A stretch of DNA of 54,396 bases from the NCBI GenBank assembly GCA_028281495.1, contig JANQJU010000024.1:1-54396 (forward strand), given 5' to 3'. The notes beneath the pieces were generated by a model that did not search any database, was not told the origin of the DNA, and saw only the letters and a list, made by a program, of their open reading frames with translations. Below are positions 32,244 through 42,166 of the stretch, in pieces (the stretch's first letter is position 1; every line of letters starts with the position of its first letter). The position numbers were made by a program, and so were the translations under genes. This DNA is from SAR324 cluster bacterium (lineage in GTDB: Bacteria; SAR324; NAC60-12).

Positions 32244-35200
32244 ATGATCCCGCTACTCAATACTCAAGCACCCGTCGCCTCACCGTATTCCGACTACCTT
32301 CAAGCACTAGAAAAAAGCGAATTCAAAGGAGAAATTTCAACAAACTTCAGTTCTCGTTTGATTCATGCGACCGATAACAGCATCTATCAAATTCTCCCTC
32401 AAGCGGTCGTTCACCCCAAAGATCACGATGATGTGGTGACAATGATTCTCCTTGCCAATCGTCCTGAATTTGCGGAAATCACCTTTGCAGCAAGAGGCGG
32501 TGGCACAGGCACCAATGGACAGTCATTGTCCGAAGGTTTGATCGTAGACTGCACCAAATTTATGACTCAAATCCTTGAGCTGAATGTGGAAGAACGTTGG
32601 GTTCGTGTTCAACCGGGAGTGGTGCTGGATGCCCTCAATCAATATCTGAGTGAATTCGGATTGTTCTTTGCCCCAACAGTTTCTCCTAGTAATCGAGCTA
32701 CAATTGGCGGAATGATCAGCATGGATGCTGCGGGCAAAGGTTCTCGTATCTATGGAAAAACCAGCGACCATACTTTGAAATTGAAAACGGTTTTGAGCAA
32801 TGGCCATGCCTGGGAATCAGTTCCTCTGAATCCAGCTGAACTCACCAAAGTCAAAGCAGAATGCAATGGCATCGGCGAAATCCATGCGTTGCTCGAAGAC
32901 ATCATCACCACCAAACAAGAATTGATCGAAAAGCAATTTCCGAAAATGGATCGGTTCATGACCGGTTACAATCTCTCGAAGGTGATGAATGGTGATCAAC
33001 AATTCAATCTCAATTACGTATTGTGCGGCTCTGAAGGTTCTCTGGGTATTGTGACGGAAGCAAAATTGAACTTGGAACCCATTCCCAAACACAAAACCTT
33101 GGTTGTCGTGAAATATACGACTTTCCTCGATGCCTTGGATGATGCCGAACGTTTGCTGAAAGCAGAACCGGTTGCTGTGGAAACCATCGATGAACGCATT
33201 TTGACCTTAGCCAAAACCGACGAAATTTATTACCAAGTCAAAGACTTTATTGGGGATGAAGATGGTCATGAAGTGGGGACTGTCAATATGGTCGAATACA
33301 GCGGCCATGATTTGGAAAAGATCCAGAAAAATGTAAAGAATTTGGAAGATCGTATCAAAAAGAATAGGGGCAAAGAGGGACATCCTTTCGGTTTTTTCAG
33401 TACAGATAATCCGAAAGAAATCAAATCGTTGTGGTCGTTGCGGGCCAAAGGTGTGGGATTACTCGCGAATACACAAGGAGCGAAAAAGCCATTGCCTTTC
33501 ATCGAAGATACCGGGGTGCCACCTCAGAACGTAGGGGCGTTCATCCGAGAATTTCGTCAATTGCTAGACAGCCGTAATTTAGAATACGCAATGTTCGGAC
33601 ACATCGATGCGGGAGTCCTCCATGTTCGTCCTTTACTCAATGCACAGGATGAGACCGATGAAGCCATGATTCGAATGCTCTCTGATGAAGTATCGTTATT
33701 GGTCAAAAAGCACGGAGGCATTCTGTGGGCGGAGCATGGAAAAGGTTTCCGTAGTGAGTACACGCCATTGTATTTTGGGAAAGAACTCTACCAAGATTTA
33801 CGACGCATCAAGGCTGCGTTTGACCCGCACAATCGGATGAATCCTGGCAAGGTCGTAACCCCGATTACAATGGATGATCCTGGAGTGAAAGTAGAAGCCC
33901 CCTTGCGTGCTCATCAGGAAAAACAAATCGAAGCGAAATTCCAAACAGACTTTGCAGAAGTCATCAGCTGTAACGGAAACGGGGCTTGCTATAACGTTGA
34001 TCCGAAACATGTCATGTGTCCCTCTTCGAAGATTACCAAAGACCGGATTCATTCACCCAAAGGTCGAGCCGCTGTGATGAGGGAATGGCTTCGTCAGCTT
34101 TCGAGTTTAGGAATTCCATCGTTGCCAAGGCCGCAAGAAGCCAATCAATGGGATAGTTTCCTTGATATCAAGCAATGGGTGAAACGACTCCAAAACACCA
34201 TCGCCATCAAATACAAAGGCCAGTATGACTATTCGCACGAAGCCTATGATGCGATGATGGGCTGCCTATCCTGTAAGGGGTGTACCTCACAATGCCCAGT
34301 CCATATTGATGTTCCGAAATTCAGAGCAGAGTTCCTGTATCATTATTACGCTCGGTACTTGCGTCCTGTTCGGGATTATTTGATTGCTTCTCTTGAGTTT
34401 AACGCTCCGACCCAAGCGAAAGTTGCCGGTTTGATCAATGGGATCTTTGACAATTCGGCATCGCAACATTTGGCCAGGAAACTGCTAAAAATTGTGGACT
34501 TGCCGCTGCTCAGCACTCCAACCTTAGATGTGGTGTTGAAAGAAAGGAACATCCCCGTATTAGAACCACCACAACTCTCACAATTGACCGATGCCGAAAA
34601 ACAAAACAGCATTTTGTTGTATCAGGATGCCTTCACTACCTTTTACGACAAAGATGTGGTTGTGGCGGCTTATGATTTTCTGACTTATCTTGGGTTCCAC
34701 GTAACCATTTTACCATTCAAACCGAATGGAAAACCATTGCACGTCAAAGGCTTCTTAGGAGCCTTTTATAAAGTGGCGAAGAAGCAGGTGGAATTTCTCA
34801 ACGAAGTGTCTAAAGCAGGTATTCCCATAATCGGTATTGATCCCAGTGTGGTGCTGACCTATCGAGATGAATATCTCCACATTCTGGAAGTCGACAAACT
34901 AGATTTCCAAGTACATCTACTCCAAGAATGGCTGGTGGAGAATTGGGATCGAGTGGATCGAAAGGTGAAGGAACAAATTTCTCCCAAATCGAAATCATCG
35001 CGAGTGTACCGATTGTTAGGACACTGCATGGAAAAAACAGGAGCCTTGGCATCTCAAACCCAATGGAAGCAATTATTTGCTGCATTTGGTATCGAGTTAG
35101 AACTGGTGAATGTGGGATGTTGTGGGATGGCCGGAACCTTTGGGCATGAAGCCGAGCACCTCGAAGAATCCAAAGGAATTTACGAGTTGAGTTGGAAGAG

Positions 35201-35360
35201 TCAGGTGCCTGCAACAGAAGAGGAACGGGATCAGCTTCTCGTGACCGGATATTCTTGTCGAACTCAGGTACAACGATTTGATCAATTCAAGCCGAAACAT
35301 CCGGTCCAATCCCTTTTACAAGAAGTCCGATTTGACAACTCAATGCAGGTTTCCAGTTGA
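32244..35360 (+). CDS. ydiJ: FAD-linked, Fe-S 2-hydroxyacid dehydrogenase of the YdiJ type
   Basis: The 1038-residue protein is a fusion: an FAD-binding PCMH domain ('FAARGGGTGTNGQSLSEG', about residues 80-100), FAD-oxidase C-terminal domain (about 290-540), two 4Fe-4S segments ('CNGNGACYNVDPKHVMC' near 575 and 'CLSCKGCTSQCPVHIDVPK' near 675) and a C-terminal CCG domain ('NVGCCGMAGTFGHEAEH' near 955). This matches E. coli YdiJ (about 1018 residues), a D-2-hydroxyacid (D-2-hydroxyglutarate/D-lactate type) dehydrogenase feeding electrons to the respiratory chain. A 114-bp near-copy of its FAD loop lies at 11957-12070. It stands alone, divergent from the zinc operon. Confidence 0.92.
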   Translation: MIPLLNTQAPVASPYSDYLQALEKSEFKGEISTNFSSRLIHATDNSIYQILPQAVVHPKDHDDVVTMILLANRPEFAEITFAARGGGTGTNGQSLSEGLIVDCTKFMTQILELNVEERWVRVQPGVVLDALNQYLSEFGLFFAPTVSPSNRATIGGMISMDAAGKGSRIYGKTSDHTLKLKTVLSNGHAWESVPLNPAELTKVKAECNGIGEIHALLEDIITTKQELIEKQFPKMDRFMTGYNLSKVMNGDQQFNLNYVLCGSEGSLGIVTEAKLNLEPIPKHKTLVVVKYTTFLDALDDAERLLKAEPVAVETIDERILTLAKTDEIYYQVKDFIGDEDGHEVGTVNMVEYSGHDLEKIQKNVKNLEDRIKKNRGKEGHPFGFFSTDNPKEIKSLWSLRAKGVGLLANTQGAKKPLPFIEDTGVPPQNVGAFIREFRQLLDSRNLEYAMFGHIDAGVLHVRPLLNAQDETDEAMIRMLSDEVSLLVKKHGGILWAEHGKGFRSEYTPLYFGKELYQDLRRIKAAFDPHNRMNPGKVVTPITMDDPGVKVEAPLRAHQEKQIEAKFQTDFAEVISCNGNGACYNVDPKHVMCPSSKITKDRIHSPKGRAAVMREWLRQLSSLGIPSLPRPQEANQWDSFLDIKQWVKRLQNTIAIKYKGQYDYSHEAYDAMMGCLSCKGCTSQCPVHIDVPKFRAEFLYHYYARYLRPVRDYLIASLEFNAPTQAKVAGLINGIFDNSASQHLARKLLKIVDLPLLSTPTLDVVLKERNIPVLEPPQLSQLTDAEKQNSILLYQDAFTTFYDKDVVVAAYDFLTYLGFHVTILPFKPNGKPLHVKGFLGAFYKVAKKQVEFLNEVSKAGIPIIGIDPSVVLTYRDEYLHILEVDKLDFQVHLLQEWLVENWDRVDRKVKEQISPKSKSSRVYRLLGHCMEKTGALASQTQWKQLFAAFGIELELVNVGCCGMAGTFGHEAEHLEESKGIYELSWKSQVPATEEERDQLLVTGYSCRTQVQRFDQFKPKHPVQSLLQEVRFDNSMQVSS

Positions 35361-35407
35361 AAAATAGCAAGGAACTAGTCGTGCCGCTAGAAACCACGCA
35401 TCCGCTT

Positions 35408-37105
35408 TTATGAGTAGGGCACCGTCGATACTGCACTAAGCTTTAGGCGTTTTCCATGAGTCACAATGCCGATAGCCCAAATTTTTGTTGGGTTGTGTTC
35501 CCGAAACTCGTTAGCATATTGCTTGGATTCGATTTGCTTCAAGGCATCGTCCAGCCCCCGTTCTATTGCTGATTCCTCCCAAGAAGCGATCCTCTTAAAT
35601 TCAATAACAAAACCCGGAAGCGTTTCCTGTTTGGGAATCATCATGATGTCGTATCGGCCGTAACCGGATTCTCGGTTGGACCGAATCCAGTAGTGCTCGG
35701 AATACCGAACCAACATTCCCAATATAAACGCATGGTAGATCGACTCCGTTTCCGGCTCCCTCGTGTCATGGTAGCTCAGGCTGCGTGTGGCGGATTCGGA
35801 GAGGATTTGTTCCACGTCGCTAAAATTTTCGGTCAGAAGCGCCTCATAAAAATAGTCAATGTTTTGACTCCCTAAACTCGAGTCAATCCAATCTTGTAGG
35901 GTCTTTTCGAAAAAATAGCGGACCTCCAAATTGGGGATAATCAGTTCGTATTGCGGTATGAGCTTTCCGGGTAGGGGGGCACCCTGTTTCAGATAGCCAC
36001 TGAAAAGCAAAAAATTCCAAACGGTCTGCGGCGATTTGTTGAGATCCCGAAGGATGATGTTGTCGTCCAAAGTCAATCGAATCGGTTTGTCTGCCAATAA
36101 GGTCTGAAGGTCTTTTTGGATGTCGATACCGCCTTCGATAATCAGATCTCGCACCAAATCGTTGGAACTGGTGTTGATCCAGTAGGGGCCGGGAATGCGT
36201 TCACGGCTGACCATGAAATTCATCAGCGACCACGGGTTGTAAATGGTGTTGTTGCCGAATCGAAAGCCGTTGTACCAAGCTTGAACAATCTCACGGTTTT
36301 CGACTCCAAAATCCTCCATGATTTGTTGGGTTTCCGTCTCGGTGAATCCGAAGCACGTAGAGAATTCTGCCTTCAGCAATGTAAAGACCCCCGGATTGTT
36401 CAGCCCGGAGAAAATAGACTCCTTGGCAACCCACAAAATTCCGGTCAGAATTCCTTTTTCGAGATCGGCATTGTCTTTGAGGGCCGCGCTCAAAAGGTTC
36501 CGCATGAAGGCGATGATTTCCTCGTAAAAAGAATGTTTTACTCCGGCGTGGATCGGAGCATCGTACTCGTCGATCAAAACGACGACTTGCTTCCCAGTTG
36601 CTCTGCCGAGCAATTCCATCAAAAAGGCGATCCCGTTTTCGAGTGTGGATTGATCGGCCTTTTTGCTCAAAACTGCCTCAAATACTAAATTCTTCTCTTC
36701 CAAAATCTCAGATTCTACAATTGCTCTTAAACGTTGATACTCAGCAGCTAACAACATTCCGATTTTGTTGAGGCATTCTTGAAACGAGTTAACTTTGACA
36801 TCCTTAAACGTGAGAAAAATCACAGGAAATTGTCCTTGTGCGGCCATTGACTGTTTATCGCTGGCAATTGAAAGTTCTTCAAACAACGGACGTTGCGATG
36901 GCTCGGCTTGCTCAAAAAAATAGCGAAGCATTGACAAATTGAGCGTCTTCCCAAACCGTCGAGGCCTGGGCAGCAAAAGGACTTGATAGGGAGTATTGAG
37001 GACTTCACCGATAAAATGGCTCTTGTCGACGTAGTAGTGGTTGTTCTGTCGAAGTCTTTTGAAATCGGAGACACCGAGGTTGGGAGGATGTGTTGAAGGG
37101 TGCAT
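35408..37105 (-). CDS. PF09820-type AAA-ATPase-like protein with PD-(D/E)XK nuclease domain (copy with R-to-W change)
   Basis: The 565 residues begin with 'NNHYYVDKSHFI' and the family P-loop 'PRPRRFGKTLNLSML' (46-60), have Walker B 'VVVLIDEYDAP' near 175-184, and end with a DUF1703-like nuclease domain: 'NRESGYGRYDIMMIP' then 'PGFVIEFKRI' supply the Asp, Glu and Lys of PD-(D/E)XK. In relatives, including two in this window, the motif before 'KESIFS' is 'GILRV'; here it is 'GILWV' (Trp225, codon 36431-36433), a single-base change of a conserved arginine. The protein is otherwise intact. The family's role is undetermined; it is expanded in large-genome bacteria. Confidence 0.88.
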   Translation of the reverse strand: MHPSTHPPNLGVSDFKRLRQNNHYYVDKSHFIGEVLNTPYQVLLLPRPRRFGKTLNLSMLRYFFEQAEPSQRPLFEELSIASDKQSMAAQGQFPVIFLTFKDVKVNSFQECLNKIGMLLAAEYQRLRAIVESEILEEKNLVFEAVLSKKADQSTLENGIAFLMELLGRATGKQVVVLIDEYDAPIHAGVKHSFYEEIIAFMRNLLSAALKDNADLEKGILTGILWVAKESIFSGLNNPGVFTLLKAEFSTCFGFTETETQQIMEDFGVENREIVQAWYNGFRFGNNTIYNPWSLMNFMVSRERIPGPYWINTSSNDLVRDLIIEGGIDIQKDLQTLLADKPIRLTLDDNIILRDLNKSPQTVWNFLLFSGYLKQGAPLPGKLIPQYELIIPNLEVRYFFEKTLQDWIDSSLGSQNIDYFYEALLTENFSDVEQILSESATRSLSYHDTREPETESIYHAFILGMLVRYSEHYWIRSNRESGYGRYDIMMIPKQETLPGFVIEFKRIASWEESAIERGLDDALKQIESKQYANEFREHNPTKIWAIGIVTHGKRLKLSAVSTVPYS

Positions 37106-37188
37106 GGAGACAGTTCCAGAGTGGAGTTTTAGGATTTGCCAAAATCAGTATTGGATTATAACCAGCAAAGCCAAAGTCTCACAAATGA

Positions 37189-37326
37189 TTATTCTCGAAA
37201 AAAGGCGTTTATTTTTTGTCCCGTCCGAGGCGTTTTGGAAAATCGTTGACGCTTTCGACACTTGAAGAAATCTTTCTTGGAAACTTGATCAAAGGAATAC
37301 TTTCGAAGCGGTTTGATAAAAGGTAA
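37189..37326 (+). pseudogene. Relic of another PF09820-type ATPase gene (P-loop region)
   Basis: A 45-codon open stretch encodes 'KKGVYFLSRPRRFGKSL' and 'TLSTLEEIFLG', the P-loop region of a PF09820 subfamily different from the neighbouring genes, with no start codon context and stops on both sides. It lies in the 411-bp gap between two divergent intact ATPase genes. The rest of that gap shows nothing recognisable. Confidence 0.75.
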
Positions 37327-37516
37327 GGGAATCCTTTTCGGTAAACAGAAATTGAGGTGTGGCCTACGATGAATCCCTGCCTTTGTACTTAACTCCTGGC
37401 GCTGATAGAGAACTGTTGGAGCAAACTTATCAATTTTTTAGATATCCGAAAGGGTGTTAGAATAAAATGTCATATCAACAGCGATAGGTGCATCTAAAAC
37501 TGAAGGGACTAGGGTT

Positions 37517-39070
37517 ATGGAAAAGTTTTTCAATTGTTCGGGAGCGTGCGTGCCCTCCAAACATTATATGGTGGAGGTGGAACCGAAGTTTCCGGGGTTA
37601 CAAGGATTGGTGGCTCAGGAGCGTTACTTTATCATACACGCCCCACGGCAGACGGGAAAAACCACAATTGTGAATCAATTTGTGGAACACCTGAATCGGC
37701 AAGAAAAATATGTAGCACTTTATGTGAATGTTGAGTCAGGACAGGCTTTACGCAATCAGGTGGAGCGGGTGAACAACTTGGTCATAGCAGCCATTGAATT
37801 GTCAGCAAAAGTGTACTTACCCAAGGCCTATCGCCCATCGGAAGCGTGCTTTAAAATTCGGTCGATGGAACACGGGTTGAGTACCTTTCTCACCGAGTGG
37901 TGTTTGGAACTGCCTAAGCCGTTGGTGTTGTTTATTGATGAAATCGATGCCTTGATTGGAGATTCGTTGATCTCTATTTTGCGGCAACTAAGGGATGGCT
38001 ACAACAAACGTCCCAAAGCATTCCCCCATTCGTTATGTTTGATTGGGCTGCGAGATATTCGAGACTACCGAATCTATTCCGACTCCACAAAACGCTACGT
38101 GGTCGGAGGGTCGGCTTTCAATATCAAAGAAGAATCGGTCCGTATTCAAAACTTCACGCCCGATCAGGTCCACGATCTATACCAGCAGCATACCGATGCT
38201 ACTGGCCAAGCGTTTGCGAAAGGTACGGTACAATACCTGTTTGAACAAACGAACGGACAGCCTTGGTTGGTCAACGCATTAGGAAGAGAATTGTGTTTTG
38301 CAAAAAAAGCAGTTCCTCGCGACCAAACCATCACCCAAATCCATGTCGACGAAGCTATTGAACGTTTGATTTTAAGACGGGATGTGCATCTCGATCAATT
38401 GGCTGACAAACTCACCGAACCGCGTGTAGCTAAGATTATTGAAGGGATTTTAGTTGGTCAAGAAGGCGACGTTTTGGAAGAAGAAATCAATGAGCACCAG
38501 CAGTATTTAACCGATCTGGGATTAATTCGTTTAGGACCCCAAGGACTACAAATTGCGAATCCAATTTACCAGGAAATCATTCCTCGTGAATTGACAGCAT
38601 ATCAACAAAATGTATTGGGACAAAATCCGATTTGGTTCGTGACTGATACAGGGAAACTGGATATCCAGAAGGTCATAGACCGTTACATCGAGTTTTATAA
38701 AGAACACAGTGAAATGATCACGACTCGAAAAACGTATTCGGAAGCAGCCCATCACCTGTTGTTCATGGCTTGGTTACAGAGAATTACCAATGGAGGAGGA
38801 CGTATCCGACGAGAATATGCTGCGGGTCTCAAGCGCCTGGATTTGTGCATCGAGTTTGCTGAAGAGCGATTTGCATTTGAATTGAAACTCAGCAGTCGTC
38901 AGGTTTTGAAGGAAGGGAGAAAACAGCTATCTCAGTACTTACATCGGTTGAATCTACCTTCCGGGTGGTTACTGATATTCCATCGCGGAGAGGCAAAAGA
39001 TTGGGACCAAATCGGTCGACGCGAGCACCTCACGGAAGCTGGAAAACATATCGAAGTGATCTGGTTGTGA
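37517..39070 (+). CDS. AAA_35-like ATPase fused to a PD-(D/E)XK-type nuclease
   Basis: The 517-residue protein has Walker A 'HAPRQTGKTT' (41-50), Walker B 'LVLFIDEIDALIG' (136-148), a winged-helix-like region (about 290-360) and a C-terminal nuclease-like core 'RLDLCIEFAEERFAFELKLS' with Asp442, Glu455 and Lys457. It ends 'HIEVIWL'. It is the full-length counterpart of the deleted gene at 10865-11818. Frequent in cyanobacteria and giant sulfur bacteria, these proteins have unknown function. Predicted role: ATP-dependent DNA recognition or remodelling coupled to cleavage. Confidence 0.85.
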   Translation: MEKFFNCSGACVPSKHYMVEVEPKFPGLQGLVAQERYFIIHAPRQTGKTTIVNQFVEHLNRQEKYVALYVNVESGQALRNQVERVNNLVIAAIELSAKVYLPKAYRPSEACFKIRSMEHGLSTFLTEWCLELPKPLVLFIDEIDALIGDSLISILRQLRDGYNKRPKAFPHSLCLIGLRDIRDYRIYSDSTKRYVVGGSAFNIKEESVRIQNFTPDQVHDLYQQHTDATGQAFAKGTVQYLFEQTNGQPWLVNALGRELCFAKKAVPRDQTITQIHVDEAIERLILRRDVHLDQLADKLTEPRVAKIIEGILVGQEGDVLEEEINEHQQYLTDLGLIRLGPQGLQIANPIYQEIIPRELTAYQQNVLGQNPIWFVTDTGKLDIQKVIDRYIEFYKEHSEMITTRKTYSEAAHHLLFMAWLQRITNGGGRIRREYAAGLKRLDLCIEFAEERFAFELKLSSRQVLKEGRKQLSQYLHRLNLPSGWLLIFHRGEAKDWDQIGRREHLTEAGKHIEVIWL

Positions 39071-39262
39071 TGGTTTGATTCTGGTGCTGCCGGAGAATAC
39101 GCAACGTAACGCGGCAACGACAAATCGCATTTGAAATGTTTCACCCCACGGCCAACAAGTTGCCAGGGTATACACCGTCTTCAGCAGTCACCCGGTTTAT
39201 GGAATAGGGACTACAGAAGGGGTGATGAAATTCACTGCTCCAAAAGATTGGAGAGGACGGGG

Positions 39263-40099
39263 TCAATGGGTCATCGCATAAATTAAAAAATTGATGCCCA
39301 GTTTGTAGGCAAAATTGGCGTAGTGAGTCGGATATTCTTCATCATAAGTATGCTGCCAAGCATCACCCATATCGGAGTTCCAGTTGATCAAAATCATGAT
39401 GCGGCCGTCTTGATCCAGAATGGCCCAATTGGAAGGAACCGCATAATCAGGGGGATAATCTAAGTCCAAGTCGCGTATGTTGGGAATGCGTACAAGACCA
39501 TGGATGTCATAAAAAATATGGAAAATCGGGTGATTGAGATCCAATTGAACCCAGGAATTTTCAGGAAAGATTCGTTGGAAGACTTGGCGGAAAGCTTGCC
39601 AGGCATGGTCGCCTTTGGAATCGTCAATGAACAAAAATCCTCCACGGAGCAGATACTCTCGTAAGTTTCTCTCTGCTTTTGCAGAAAAAACAGGCCCACC
39701 ATTGTTTCCCATGTCCACTAAATACAAAAAAGGATACTCAAAAATTCGGTCGTCATCGAACGTCAAAATTATAGGGTCTTGATGAATATGGACATGCGTC
39801 AAACGGACAACCGCTTTTAAAAAATTCGTATCCGCCGCTGGATAGTCGTATTGCCATGATCGACTCCAGCTATCTTGGGAAAAATGGTGAATTCGGACAA
39901 AGGTGTATTCATCCCCCTTTGCCCCTAGAGACTTTGCATACTCTTGCGCAAACACAGAAGAGGCACTTAGACAAAACAACAAACAGGTCCATTGGAGCCA
40001 CCAAAAGTGGATGGATGCCCGTTGAAAGGTGCTCAGGAACTGTTTCTGGACAGCTCTCCGTGATGTACGAGGAGGGATCATAAAATTTAAAGATTGCAT
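39263..40099 (-). CDS. DUF4159 domain protein, secreted
   Basis: The 278 residues begin with a basic segment and a hydrophobic stretch (about 33-50, 'LQWTCLLFCLSASSVFA-QE') that looks like a Sec signal. The body matches DUF4159: 'VDMGNNGGPVFSAKAERNLREYLLRGGFLFIDDSKGD' region, 'HPIFHIFYDIHGL' and 'GRIMILINWNSDMGDAWQ'. This ThuA/glutamine-amidotransferase-like fold lacks a clear catalytic residue set, and its role is unknown. A second ATG at residue 7 is possible. The genes normally found with DUF4159 (MoxR ATPase, BatA-like) are not in this window. Confidence 0.85.
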   Translation of the reverse strand: MQSLNFMIPPRTSRRAVQKQFLSTFQRASIHFWWLQWTCLLFCLSASSVFAQEYAKSLGAKGDEYTFVRIHHFSQDSWSRSWQYDYPAADTNFLKAVVRLTHVHIHQDPIILTFDDDRIFEYPFLYLVDMGNNGGPVFSAKAERNLREYLLRGGFLFIDDSKGDHAWQAFRQVFQRIFPENSWVQLDLNHPIFHIFYDIHGLVRIPNIRDLDLDYPPDYAVPSNWAILDQDGRIMILINWNSDMGDAWQHTYDEEYPTHYANFAYKLGINFLIYAMTH

Positions 40100-40402
40100 T
40101 ATTATGTGATTAAATTATCGATATTTGAGATTGGTTTTCTTCATAATATCAATAAGTTGTGGTAATAACCTGAACATAATTACACAAATTACCTCACATG
40201 AGAAACCATTTGTGATAACCCGCCAATCCATCCGACTTTAGACTCCGCCAGCTCCATCATGCCTACCAAAAAGAAAGGAAATGTTTGAAAGAGTTCATGG
40301 ATAAGGCAAGCAACCCAATTGCCTTTCTTGTCCTCAAATTTCATGAGATACCATAAGGGTTGGTAGGTAACGATCTCGACACTGCAAAAGTAGGTTTTGT
40401 CT
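40100..40402. other. Intergenic region between the DUF4159 and TetR genes
   Basis: This 303-bp gap is AT-rich near 40100-40190 and contains the divergent promoters. A minus-strand frame from 40344 to 40189 encodes 51 residues with one hydrophobic stretch, but it lacks a ribosome site and I do not count it as a gene. No strong palindrome is visible. Confidence 0.4.
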
Positions 40403-41047
40403 ATGGAGCACAATAAGAAAAAGTCGAATGTGGGTCGCCCTAAAGACGATGCTAAAGCTTTCGCAATAATGGAAGCTGCCGGGGCTTTATTTATGAAAAA
40501 TGGAATGGCAGGTACGACGATGGATGATGTCGCTCAAGCGGCTGGGGTGTCTAAATTAACGGTCTATAACCACTTTGGAAACAAGGGGGATCTATTCCAA
40601 TCCGTGTTACGTAAAAAATGCGAATCTCATGTAGGAACCCCCCTGTTAGAACAGTTGACCGGGGATGATATAGAGCAGGATCTGATTGAGATTGGAAAAG
40701 CATTTTCGGGTATAATTTTTAGCGAAGAAGCGATGGCGATGCACCGTGTCGTGATGAGTGAAAGCCCGAAGAATAAAGACATCAGCCGTCTGTTTTATGA
40801 AGCCGCTCCTCGGCAAGTGTATTGCCACCTGACCACTTATTTACAAAGACTCGAACAATCGGGGAAGTTTCATTTCCCTGACCTGTCCCGTGCGGTGGAT
40901 ATTTTCACCTCCCTGTTTCAAGGCGATTTGTATCTACGCACATTATTGGGACTTCATCCCAAACCGACTTTGGATGAGTTGGAAGCGCTGGCGCAGGAGA
41001 ATACCCAAGTGTTTTTGAAAGCCTTCGCCATCCAGAAAACCCCATAA
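40403..41047 (+). CDS. TetR/AcrR-family transcriptional regulator
   Basis: The 214-residue protein has an N-terminal TetR helix-turn-helix ('ALFMKNGMAGTTMDDVAQAAGVSKLTVYNHFGNKGDLF', about residues 28-68) and an all-helical ligand-binding domain ending in 'DIFTSLFQGDLYLRTLLGL', as in the AefR/TetR_C_7 group. The ATG at 40403 is preferred over an upstream TTG at 40397. It is convergent (15-bp gap) with the MBL-fold gene, whose upstream region has two palindromes of TetR-operator type. It may thus repress its neighbour. The ligand is unknown. Confidence 0.9.
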   Translation: MEHNKKKSNVGRPKDDAKAFAIMEAAGALFMKNGMAGTTMDDVAQAAGVSKLTVYNHFGNKGDLFQSVLRKKCESHVGTPLLEQLTGDDIEQDLIEIGKAFSGIIFSEEAMAMHRVVMSESPKNKDISRLFYEAAPRQVYCHLTTYLQRLEQSGKFHFPDLSRAVDIFTSLFQGDLYLRTLLGLHPKPTLDELEALAQENTQVFLKAFAIQKTP

Positions 41048-41062
41048 TCAGTGGAGCCGATG

Positions 41063-42166
41063 TCAAAAGGCGCGAGTTTCGCCAATTTTGAGGACCCAGA
41101 TGTCATCGTTTGCGACACCTTTTTTGAGTGCTTCGTCTCGAAAACGTTTCCCCGTTGCATACAGCTCATCGGAGCCTAAGATCATGGTTCCCCAATGCAA
41201 AGGAATCATGACCTTGGCCCGCAAATCTAATCCTGCTTGAACACATTGGTCGAGTTGACAGTGAGCCTCCACCATGAGTTCCGCAGGTTCCGTGGGACTT
41301 GCGGCGATGAGTGCCACATCAAACGGTCCATACTGCTTCCCGACCTGCTTATAAATTTCTCCATAATCGCCTTCAAAGAAAAAAACTTTCTTGCGGCTGG
41401 CTTGGCCTTGCAAGGAAAATCCCGCCCATAAAGTTTCATTCCGATCAGTCAAACTTCGCGCGGAAAAGTGAACGACCGGTACGGCCGTGATGAGGACCTG
41501 GCCTTGCTGGGTGGACTGGTGCCAGTCGAGTTCGATCACTTTTTTAAACGGGATATGTTCAACGTACTGGCTCAACCGTAATGGAACGATCAACGTTGTT
41601 TGTTCAGGATTGGGCAGGCGCTCTAAGGTATCGATACTGAAATGATCAAAGTGATTGTGAGAAATGATAATGGTGTCGATTGGCGGTAAGTTTTCCAAGG
41701 CAATGCCAGGAGGAATCTTTCGATGGGGGCCGAATGGTGGCAAACCCGTGGCATAGTCTGTAAACCACGGATCAATCGCGATGATTTGTCCGTCCAGTCG
41801 AATGATGGCCGTCATGTGACCGATCCACGTGATCGTATTTTGATTCTCCAGTTGATTGAAACGCTGCAAAGCCTCTTGGGGGGGAACAACATGGTCTTGG
41901 GGAATTTCAGGATTGAGCAATTGCACCAAAGGACGGGTGGGAAAAAACCATAAAGATTTCCACGAAAACGAACGGGTAGGACTACCAGGAGGGTTGCGGA
42001 AGCCTTCCTCCGTGTGATGGTGAGGAGGGTGTTTCAACCCGTCATGGGAATGCTTTCCCGAAGTAGAAGACTGTTCCAGGTTTTGTTCTTGTACGGGAAT
42101 GCAAGAACAAAAAATAAGGATCAGGGTTAGAAAAACTCCCCCGTGTTGTAAACATCGAAACGACAT
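41063..42166 (-). CDS. MBL-fold metallo-hydrolase lipoprotein (NAPE-PLD-like)
   Basis: The 367-residue protein begins with a hydrophobic export signal with a cysteine near residue 20-22 ('LILIFCSC'), suggesting a lipoprotein. A His-rich linker (about 37-60) follows. The catalytic domain has 'WIGHMTAIIRLDGQIIAIDPWF', metal-binding 'ISHNHFDH', 'PVVHFSAR', 'FFFEGDYG' and 'IPLHWGTM', the layout of NAPE-PLD/UlaG-type phosphodiesterases. Likely substrates are phospholipid head groups or phosphodiesters in the envelope. Two dyads 110-180 bp upstream probably control it. Confidence 0.85.
   Translation of the reverse strand: MSFRCLQHGGVFLTLILIFCSCIPVQEQNLEQSSTSGKHSHDGLKHPPHHHTEEGFRNPPGSPTRSFSWKSLWFFPTRPLVQLLNPEIPQDHVVPPQEALQRFNQLENQNTITWIGHMTAIIRLDGQIIAIDPWFTDYATGLPPFGPHRKIPPGIALENLPPIDTIIISHNHFDHFSIDTLERLPNPEQTTLIVPLRLSQYVEHIPFKKVIELDWHQSTQQGQVLITAVPVVHFSARSLTDRNETLWAGFSLQGQASRKKVFFFEGDYGEIYKQVGKQYGPFDVALIAASPTEPAELMVEAHCQLDQCVQAGLDLRAKVMIPLHWGTMILGSDELYATGKRFRDEALKKGVANDDIWVLKIGETRAF

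Noticed and set aside
40189..40413. Minus-strand frame of 74 codons overlapping the TetR start
   Set aside because: It overlaps the regulator's coding start, lacks a ribosome site and matches no family I know.
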